Assembly: GCA_018056275.1 (NCBI GenBank)
Contig: JAGPFW010000011.1
Location: 1-18,710, forward strand
Direction: 5' to 3'
DNA: 18,710 nt
Source: Patescibacteria group bacterium
GTDB lineage: Bacteria > Patescibacteriota > WWE3 > UBA101185 > UBA10185
This document shows positions 13,329-18,710 of this stretch, one piece after another; the first letter of the stretch is position 1; each line of letters opens with the position of its first letter. The notes below the pieces were generated by a model, which ran no database searches, was not told the DNA's origin, and saw nothing but the letters and a program-made list of their open reading frames with translations. Position numbers and translations under genes: made by a program.

Positions 13329-14486
13329 TTATTGGTTGAGATTAGATTCAACTTCTGATTTTGTTCCCTTCACATATTCTCCAGAAACTGCAGGGTAGTA
13401 AATAGCGATATTCCCTTTTGTATTATCAGGTCCTGTGTAATTTCCCTCAAATACATAGATAGGTTGTAAATAAGGTTGTTCTCTAGAATCATCGTAATAG
13501 GCCAAGAAAACATCTGTTATGAGGACTTCTGTTATTCTAATAGGTTTATATTCCTCAAAAATGCTTTGAGTGGCGGGTCTCACAAAGGAAATTACGCCAT
13601 TTCCTTTTGCAACTTCTTCCCATACCGTAGAGATAGGCAATAATGGGTATGTAGCTTGAGAATTCTGCACAATTTCTCGCACATTGTAGTATATGTAAGG
13701 GCTTCTTTTTATAGCGTCCTCTTTGTTAGGGTTTCCCACTATTAGCCTAATCAGACCTTCTTTATAGATGGGGCCGACAATCGGTATGTTATTTATGGAT
13801 CTAAAAAAATCTACCCTTGCTACTTCCGCCTCGCCTTGAAAGGCTGTATAAGAGATTCCGTTATTTCTAATTACGCCCATCTCTACGGTTTGAGTTCCTT
13901 CTGCGTACAAAGGATCCCAAAATCTCCCAATATCTTGGAGTATATTTTTTGCAGTAGAAGGGGCAGTTACTCTATTTATTGACCCTGGCTTAAATGAACC
14001 GAATAAGGAATAGGCTGGAACTTTCATTTCCAACTCGCTTGTAGTTGTGTTTATAAATAAACTTGCCCCTGTGGCTGGGTCTACCCATCTGTATTCATTT
14101 CCCTTTAGACTAGTAGATAGTGATGTGTCCGAAAATCCTAGTTTTCCTGCATCTATAGATGCTCTCTTCCCTGCTTCATAAGAGAAAACCGGTTGCGCGT
14201 ATGTATAGACTGTTGCCCTGTTTGGTAAGTCGATGGGTAGCCTCCCATCTTTTGTAAAAAGCGTAAATTTAGGAGGGGTGGTATTTAGTATTTTTTGCGG
14301 TTCAAATTCAAGCGGTTCTAATAGTCCAAAAGCTGGGTTGGGGGGGTTCTTTGGAGGAAATGCTTTATTATATGCGTCCTTTGCTATTGGGATAAAAATG
14401 TATCTCCCAAACAAGAAGACAACTACAAAAGTTACGGTTAACCAAAAAGCTAGTTTTGTATTTTTGGCAGTAGTAGTTAAACTCAT
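13329..14486 (-). CDS. Membrane-anchored extracytoplasmic protein of unknown function
   Basis: The predicted 385-residue product has a short cytoplasmic N-terminus, one membrane helix (about 11-30, LAFWLTVTFVVVFLFG) and a long hydrophilic outer region. The region just after the helix is Pro-rich (PPKNPPNPAFG). The remainder alternates short strands and loops, ending with a segment around ITEVLITDVFLAYYD and PIYVFEGNY that suggests a beta-rich domain. I recognise no family and see no catalytic motif. Start ATG 14486 is preferred because a perfect TATAAT ends seven bases upstream; the frame is open further only from a TTG at 14525, which would place the -10 inside the gene. Divergent from gltX across a 61-base spacer, and convergent with the carboxypeptidase. 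A cell-envelope role is inference. Confidence 0.75.
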   Translation of the reverse strand: MSLTTTAKNTKLAFWLTVTFVVVFLFGRYIFIPIAKDAYNKAFPPKNPPNPAFGLLEPLEFEPQKILNTTPPKFTLFTKDGRLPIDLPNRATVYTYAQPVFSYEAGKRASIDAGKLGFSDTSLSTSLKGNEYRWVDPATGASLFINTTTSELEMKVPAYSLFGSFKPGSINRVTAPSTAKNILQDIGRFWDPLYAEGTQTVEMGVIRNNGISYTAFQGEAEVARVDFFRSINNIPIVGPIYKEGLIRLIVGNPNKEDAIKRSPYIYYNVREIVQNSQATYPLLPISTVWEEVAKGNGVISFVRPATQSIFEEYKPIRITEVLITDVFLAYYDDSREQPYLQPIYVFEGNYTGPDNTKGNIAIYYPAVSGEYVKGTKSEVESNLNQ

Positions 14487-14493
14487 TACTTTT

Positions 14494-14499
14494 ATTATA
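14494..14499 (-). promoter_or_regulatory. -10 box of the membrane-anchored protein gene, near-leaderless
   Basis: Minus-strand TATAAT ends seven bases before ATG 14486. A TTGGCA further upstream on the same strand is 20 bases away, longer than optimal. No Shine-Dalgarno sequence is present. Confidence 0.55.
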
Positions 14500-14532
14500 T
14501 TACAAACTTCTAGCTTATTTGCCAAAAATTCA

Positions 14533-14541
14533 TGTTAAAAT
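14533..14541 (+). promoter_or_regulatory. Extended -10 promoter of gltX, predicted leaderless
   Basis: TGTTAAAAT fits the extended -10 and ends exactly seven bases before the gltX ATG at 14548. The upstream sequence CCAAAA (14522-14527) and CATG framing resemble those of the prfB promoter. No Shine-Dalgarno sequence is present. Confidence 0.65.
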
Positions 14542-14547
14542 CGGCAC

Positions 14548-16002
14548 ATGTCTGTACGAGTAAGAATGGCTCCCAGTCCTACTGGTGAATTCCATATAGG
14601 TAGTATGCGCACTTTTCTTTATAATTGGGCTTTTGCAAAGCAAAAAGGTGGGAAACTGGTTTTAAGAATTGAAGATACAGATCGTACAAGATATGTTCCT
14701 GGGTCTTTGGAAAGGCTTTTGAAAGTGATCAAAGATTATGGTTTGGATTGGGATGAAGGCCCAGAAGTTGGAGGACCCCATTCACCTTATGTTCAATCGG
14801 AAAGATTAGAGCTATATAAGAAGTATGCAGAGGATTTGATAGCAAAAGGTAAAGCTTATTATTGCTTTTGTACCGAAGAAGATCTTTTAAATATGCGGGA
14901 AAAGCAAAAATCCATGGGACTTGCTACTACTAAGTACGATAAGCGTTGTTTAGGGCTTTCCCCAGAAGAAATAAAGGAAAAATTAGAATCTGGTGTTCCC
15001 CATGTTATCAGACTAAATGTTCCTGAAAATGAGGAAATATCTTTTCATGACTACATTTTGGGAGAGACTTCAGTAAATTCTAATGATATTGATGACCAAA
15101 TATTGCTTAAATCCGATGGTTTTCCAACTTATCATCTGGGTGTTGTTGTAGATGACCATTTAATGGGTATTACTCACATTATTAGAGGTGTGGAATGGTT
15201 ACCGTCAACCCCAAAACATATACTTTTATATAAGTACTTTGGGTGGGAAATACCCTTAATAGCGCACCTTCCCGTTTTGAAGGAGATAGGCAGTAATGTA
15301 AAGATGTCAAAGAGACATGGAGGTGTTTTTGCCATAGACTTTTTACGGGAAGGGTATCTGCCTGAAGCAGTTCTTAATTTTTTAATGTTTTTGGGTTGGA
15401 ATCCTGGTACTGAAAAGGAAATATACTCACTGGAGGAATTTGTAGCGGATTTTTCCTTGGAAAAAGTCCATAAAACTGATTTGGTTTCCTTTGACAGGCA
15501 AAAGCTTCTTTGGATGAATGGCTACTATATTCGTCAACTTACATCGAGTGAGTTGTGGAAAAAAGTTAAAAAATGGGCTATTGATTTTGATGTTGATTTG
15601 GGAATAGGGGAAGCTGATGATACCTATATGATTGAGATAACAGAGCTTATTAAAGAGCGTATGAAACTTTTGTCTGAATTTCCTGCCTTAATTAGTTACT
15701 TTTTTATTGATCCAACCGTCCCAACCGAAGAATTGATCGCCTTTGGAAAAGGAAAAACAAAAGATATATTAAAAGATTTTATTGATCTTTATTCTAATAT
15801 TTCTGTTTGGGATACAAGCACTTTGGATCAGGTTTCGCATGAGGCATTAGAAACATTTGGTTATTCCGCAAAAGAGGCTTTTATGACAATAAGAATCGCT
15901 GTAAGTGGCCAGAAAGCAACTCCGCCGCTTTTTGAGTTTCTATCCAAAATAGACAAAGAAACGGTTCTAAAAAGATTGAGAAAGAGTTTAGAAACCCTAT
16001 AG
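14548..16002 (+). CDS. gltX: Glutamyl-tRNA synthetase
   Basis: This class I synthetase joins glutamate to tRNA-Glu. The 484-residue product has the ATP-binding signature in APSPTGEFHIGS (HIGS at about 16-19) and KMSKR (about 252-256) in NVKMSKRHGG. It has a Zn-type cluster with YCFC (Cys106, Cys108) and Cys134 in YDKRC. The region RIEDTDRTR and the glutamate-specific core match bacterial GluRS. The C-terminal ~170 residues form the helical anticodon-binding domain. Length is normal for bacterial GluRS (~470-490). Because the AspRS is of the archaeal type and may be non-discriminating, this GluRS could likewise feed an amidotransferase route to Gln-tRNA; no GlnRS or GatCAB gene lies in the window. 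The ATG is preceded by a promoter, not a Shine-Dalgarno sequence. Confidence 0.98.
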   Translation: MSVRVRMAPSPTGEFHIGSMRTFLYNWAFAKQKGGKLVLRIEDTDRTRYVPGSLERLLKVIKDYGLDWDEGPEVGGPHSPYVQSERLELYKKYAEDLIAKGKAYYCFCTEEDLLNMREKQKSMGLATTKYDKRCLGLSPEEIKEKLESGVPHVIRLNVPENEEISFHDYILGETSVNSNDIDDQILLKSDGFPTYHLGVVVDDHLMGITHIIRGVEWLPSTPKHILLYKYFGWEIPLIAHLPVLKEIGSNVKMSKRHGGVFAIDFLREGYLPEAVLNFLMFLGWNPGTEKEIYSLEEFVADFSLEKVHKTDLVSFDRQKLLWMNGYYIRQLTSSELWKKVKKWAIDFDVDLGIGEADDTYMIEITELIKERMKLLSEFPALISYFFIDPTVPTEELIAFGKGKTKDILKDFIDLYSNISVWDTSTLDQVSHEALETFGYSAKEAFMTIRIAVSGQKATPPLFEFLSKIDKETVLKRLRKSLETL

Positions 16003-16013
16003 GAATAATAAGT

Positions 16014-16028
16014 TCTAGTTAGACTAGA
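16014..16028. repeat. Small inverted repeat TCTAG/CTAGA between gltX and recA
   Basis: A 5-bp perfect inverted repeat with a five-base loop (ttaga) lies 12 bases after the gltX stop. It has no U-tract, so it is a weak candidate for an operator or RNA end. It does not match the Gram-positive SOS box (GAAC-N4-GTTC) or the E. coli LexA box. Confidence 0.25.
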
Positions 16029-16086
16029 TACTGCTCATTGATTACATTTTCCACTTCCCATAGAATGTGTATATTAGAATATTTTG

Positions 16087-16092
16087 AAAGGA
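16087..16092 (+). promoter_or_regulatory. Shine-Dalgarno of recA
   Basis: AAAGGA lies seven bases before ATG 16100. A TATATT that could be the -10 (16068-16073) lies upstream, giving a leader of about 20 bases. recA is therefore in the conventional initiation class. Confidence 0.6.
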
Positions 16093-16099
16093 AAGAATA

Positions 16100-17230
16100 A
16101 TGGCAACTCAAAAGGATACCAATGATGTAAAAACTGACATTAAGGACCCCAGACAATTGGCTCTAAAATCAGCTCTTTCTCAGATAGAAAAGGATTTTGG
16201 GGCGGGTGCTGTGATGAAATTGGGTGATAGGGCTAAAGTAAAAATAGATGTGATCCCCACTGGCTCAATTGCTTTAGATTTGGCTCTTGGTGTGGGAGGA
16301 GTTCCTAGAGGAAGGATTATAGAGATATATGGCCCAGAATCTTCTGGGAAGACTACACTTGTACAGCATATAATCGCTGAGGCTCAAAAAGCAGGTGGTA
16401 CAGCCGCTTTAATTGACGCGGAAAATGCCTTTGACCCTCTGTATGCAGAAAAAACAGGGGTGAATGTGGAAGAGCTTTTGGTATCTCAGCCTGATACGGG
16501 TGAACAGGCATTGGAGATAGCAGAAACCTTAATCAGATCCAACGCTCTGGATATTGTAGCCATTGACTCTGTTGCGGCACTTGTTCCTCAAGCTGAGTTA
16601 GAAGGTGAAATTGGCGACTCTACAGTTGCTTTACAAGCTAGATTAATGAGTAAGGCGCTGAGAAGGATTACTTCCGTTGTGAATAAATCACGTACTACTG
16701 TTATTTTCACCAATCAGTTAAGAACCAATATTGGTGTGATGTTTGGAAACCCAGAGGTTACTACTGGTGGTAAGGCGTTAAGGTTTTATGCGTCTGTAAG
16801 GTTGGAAATCAGGAGGATTGAGTCTATAAAAGAAGGTGAAGATTTTCAGGGTAATAGGGTAAGGGTTAAGGTAGTGAAGAATAAAGTGGCGCCGCCCTTT
16901 AAGACTGCGGAATTTGACATTTTGTTCAATGAGGGTATTAGTCGGGAAGGAAATTTGCTAGATGTAGGGGTTGAGTTGGGCTTGGTGGAGAAAAGTGGCG
17001 CTTGGTATAGCTATAAAGATGAAAAGATAGGGCAAGGGCGTGTAAATTCCATAGCCTACTTAAAGGAGAATACAAAGATTAGGAATTTACTTGAATCTGA
17101 AGTGCGGGAGATTATGAATAAAAAGTTAGGGGTTGGGATGAGCGCAAAAGCTGTTTCCGCTGATGTACTCAAGGACAATGGTATGGGAGAAGATCTAAAG
17201 AAGGCAGGTGAAAAGGAAAAGATTGACTAA
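16100..17230 (+). CDS. recA: Recombinase RecA
   Basis: RecA forms filaments on single-stranded DNA, drives strand exchange and stimulates LexA-type self-cleavage. The 376-residue product has Walker A GPESSGKTT (about 78-86), the VAIDSVAALVP strand, loop 1 region EGEIGDSTVALQARLMS and loop 2 region TNQLRTNIGVMFGNPE. The ending is lysine- and acid-rich. Differences from the classical sequence are small: IDAEN instead of IDAEH at the histidine position, and TVA instead of HMG in loop 1. It is probably first in a recA-recX-rny cluster, with recX starting 22 bases after its stop. No recognisable SOS operator was found upstream, so LexA control is not supported by the sequence. Confidence 0.98.
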   Translation: MATQKDTNDVKTDIKDPRQLALKSALSQIEKDFGAGAVMKLGDRAKVKIDVIPTGSIALDLALGVGGVPRGRIIEIYGPESSGKTTLVQHIIAEAQKAGGTAALIDAENAFDPLYAEKTGVNVEELLVSQPDTGEQALEIAETLIRSNALDIVAIDSVAALVPQAELEGEIGDSTVALQARLMSKALRRITSVVNKSRTTVIFTNQLRTNIGVMFGNPEVTTGGKALRFYASVRLEIRRIESIKEGEDFQGNRVRVKVVKNKVAPPFKTAEFDILFNEGISREGNLLDVGVELGLVEKSGAWYSYKDEKIGQGRVNSIAYLKENTKIRNLLESEVREIMNKKLGVGMSAKAVSADVLKDNGMGEDLKKAGEKEKID

Positions 17231-17252
17231 TTTTTCTACTCTTTTGGGTTAA

Positions 17253-17744
17253 ATGGACTTGGTTGAAATGGATAGATATAAGGATCAAGTTTTGCGCCGT
17301 GTGTCAGCTTTTTTGGCAGTAAAACCAAGATCCGAAAAAGAGGTAACTCAAAAAATTTCCTCATTGATTAATAGTCTGGGGGCATCTGTTCCTATACAAG
17401 AAGATATTCTTCTGAGAGAAGTTATGACCTTGCTTAAAGAAAGGGGGTTGGTTGACGATAGGGATTACGCTTTAACATATGTCTTCGAGCAAAAAAGAAA
17501 AAGTAAACCCAAAGGCCCTTATTATATCTCAAAATTCCTGTTGCAAAAGGGTTTGGAAAAATCACTTATTAACTCCGTACTTTTGGAGACATATCCTTTG
17601 ATAGAAGAAATAAACTTAATCAAAAGAACCGTTGAGGGAATGAGCCACAAGGAACCCTCCAGAGTTGTAAATTATCTAAAGCGCTGTGGATTTACTTCTA
17701 AAGCAATTTATACTGTTGTTGACAGGTATTCTAAAAAAGCCTAA
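17253..17744 (+). CDS. recX: Regulatory protein RecX
   Basis: RecX binds RecA filaments and limits their extension. The 163-residue product is built of repeated three-helix units: VSAFLAVKPRSEKEVTQKI, then LLKERGLVDDRDYALTYVFEQKRKSKPKGPYYISKFLLQKGL, and a third unit near the end with VVNYLKRCGFTSKAIYTVVD. The G-L-V-D-D-x-x-Y-A signature and its position directly after recA make the call firm. The length is typical (~150-170). Two in-frame ATGs exist, 17253 (MDLVEMD) and 17268 (MDRYKD). Neither has a Shine-Dalgarno sequence; translation could depend on coupling to recA, whose stop is 22 bases upstream. Confidence 0.93.
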   Translation: MDLVEMDRYKDQVLRRVSAFLAVKPRSEKEVTQKISSLINSLGASVPIQEDILLREVMTLLKERGLVDDRDYALTYVFEQKRKSKPKGPYYISKFLLQKGLEKSLINSVLLETYPLIEEINLIKRTVEGMSHKEPSRVVNYLKRCGFTSKAIYTVVDRYSKKA

Positions 17745-17921
17745 AATTAAGAACACTGGGAAAACAGCTTTTTGGATTTAAAAAATGATTAAATTAGATA
17801 ATAAAGATCATATTTTATATTGTGTTGGTGGGGTATTGCGGATTTTTTAATCCCTGTTTTTCCTTTTCTAATAATTATTTATTGTTCTTTATGGGCCTTT
17901 TTGGTCTAGGAAAGGTAACTT
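17745..17921. other. 177-base AT-rich spacer between recX and rny
   Basis: No gene is present. A small inverted repeat GGATT-TTTT-AATCC (17840-17853) lies in it, followed after three bases by five T's, which could act as a weak terminator or RNA end. The right edge carries the rny Shine-Dalgarno sequence AAAGGT (17911-17916), five bases before ATG 17922. Confidence 0.4.
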
Positions 17922-18710
17922 ATGGAATTTATACTTATGGGATTATTAATATCTGTACTCGTTGGAGGTTACGCATTTTATTCATCTAGATTGCGACCTT
18001 TTGGAAGGGGTCCCAAAAGCATTAAACCCGAAGCAAATAAAAAAGATGTTGAGGGTGACAAGGACTTTAATCCAAGTGATGCGTGCTCATCTGAAAACCA
18101 TGTTGTTGACCGTAAGAGTTTGGATCAGGATCAAACTCAAACTCAGGCTCAAGCGCAAGTCTCACCCCAACCTGATACTTCTCCCATGCAAAATCAGCCC
18201 CAAGTACCAACACAATCCCCTGTGTCATCCCATCCAGACATGGTAACCCCAAAGGTAGAGGAACATCAACTTGTAAGAGAAGCTAAAAATAGGGCCAAGG
18301 AAATTCTCCTAGAAGCTAAGAGTAAGGCTTTACAAATAACTAATGAAGCTACGGAAAAAGCTTCCCAACTGAGAGAGCAAATTACAGAGTCGGAGAAGAA
18401 TTTGGCTGTAATGGAGGCAAGAATTGAAGCACAAAGGGAAGAACTAAAAGAAAAGGTTGATTCTGTAAATGCCACAAAAGATGCGATAGAAAAGAAAAAG
18501 GAAGAATTAGATCAAGTTTTGGATAGCCAGAAAAGGAAGCTTCAAGAAGTTTCCTCACTTACAAGAGAAGAGGCGCGTGAGATTTTGTTAACCCGTTTTG
18601 ATAAGGATCTTCAAGAAGAAAAGGCAAAAAGAATTCGTCAGCTAGAAGAGGATATTAAGAGAACTGCCGATGAGAAAGCCAAAGAGATACTATTGGATGC
18701 ACTATCTCAT
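17922..18710 (+). CDS. rny: Ribonuclease Y, N-terminal part (3' end outside window)
   Basis: RNase Y is a membrane-bound endoribonuclease that starts mRNA decay. The 263 codons in the window cover an N-terminal membrane helix (about 3-20), then a Ser/Gln/Pro-rich linker (about 33-112), and a long coiled coil (about 113-263). Its end matches the conserved block before the KH domain (AREILLTRF, ADEKAKEILLDA). The KH and HD catalytic domains lie beyond the right edge. In the usual enzyme the coiled coil follows the membrane helix almost directly, so the ~80-residue linker, with alternating Gln-Thr and Gln-Ala (QDQTQTQAQAQ), is unusual. The start has a strong Shine-Dalgarno sequence. Position after recA and recX is a frequent bacterial order. 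Confidence 0.93.
   Translation, partial: MEFILMGLLISVLVGGYAFYSSRLRPFGRGPKSIKPEANKKDVEGDKDFNPSDACSSENHVVDRKSLDQDQTQTQAQAQVSPQPDTSPMQNQPQVPTQSPVSSHPDMVTPKVEEHQLVREAKNRAKEILLEAKSKALQITNEATEKASQLREQITESEKNLAVMEARIEAQREELKEKVDSVNATKDAIEKKKEELDQVLDSQKRKLQEVSSLTREEAREILLTRFDKDLQEEKAKRIRQLEEDIKRTADEKAKEILLDALSH

Noticed and set aside
14487..14525. N-terminal extension of the membrane-anchored protein from a TTG
   Set aside because: It would place a perfect TATAAT inside the coding region, and the added residues look unlike a conserved N-terminus.
16003..16099. Possible SOS/LexA operator before recA
   Set aside because: Neither GAAC-N4-GTTC nor CTGT-N8-ACAG is present; only a 5-bp TCTAG/CTAGA repeat is seen.
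17786..17851. 21-codon ORF between recX and rny
   Set aside because: It has no Shine-Dalgarno sequence, no promoter spacing and no recognisable sequence.
17962..18246. 94-codon plus-strand frame inside rny
   Set aside because: It is an alternative frame of the low-complexity linker of RNase Y; the rny frame is open to the window end with clear family features.

Overview
This window looks like a chromosomal segment of a Candidate Phyla Radiation (Patescibacteria) bacterium. It is AT-rich and compact. Several products have forms I associate with that group: a six-helix half-size MFS protein, a winged-helix regulator fused to a degenerate nucleotidyltransferase, an Hsp100 ATPase with a shortened pore loop, and a DUF3048 lipid-facing protein. 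An intact release factor 2 is encoded and TGA ends several genes, so UGA is a stop here. That argues against the Gracilibacteria/Absconditabacteria group, which read UGA as glycine. I cannot place the lineage further from sequence alone. No phage, transposon, CRISPR array or obvious foreign island is visible.

Layout, left to right. An Hsp100 (ClpB/ClpC-type) 3' end (to 703) is followed by prfB (962-1999), a DUF3048 membrane-anchored protein (2102-3334), an HTH-nucleotidyltransferase-like protein (3364-3942) and recJ (4002-5615). The half-size MFS gene runs on the minus strand and overlaps the recJ 3' end by 29 bp. Divergent from it is a two-gene thiol-redox operon (6315-7847): a cytosolic thioredoxin, then a secreted thioredoxin domain fused to a CcdA/DsbD-like membrane channel. 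Next come a 54-codon MazG-like fragment (minus), a HAD-fold phosphatase-like gene, an RsuA/RluB-family pseudouridine synthase, tRNA-Phe(GAA) on minus, and a protein-kinase-fold gene on minus. The right part holds an archaeal-type aspS, a D,D-carboxypeptidase, a membrane-anchored protein of unknown function (minus), gltX, recA, recX, and the 5' part of rny running off the end.

Most genes are housekeeping: translation (prfB, aspS, gltX, tRNA-Phe, rRNA pseudouridylation), recombination and repair (recJ, recA, recX), RNA decay (rny), cell wall (carboxypeptidase, DUF3048) and protein quality control. recA-recX-rny is a recurrent bacterial gene order.

The most interesting pattern is regulatory. 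In at least four genes (prfB, DUF3048, HAD, gltX) a good -10 hexamer ends exactly six bases before the ATG, and in two more (kinase-like, membrane-anchored) seven bases before it. This predicts leaderless mRNAs whose first base is the A of AUG. It also corrects four gene starts. A second class (HTH protein, recA, rny, MFS) has ordinary Shine-Dalgarno sequences. No convincing Rho-independent terminators with U-tracts were found, and all promoter calls are pattern-based inference.
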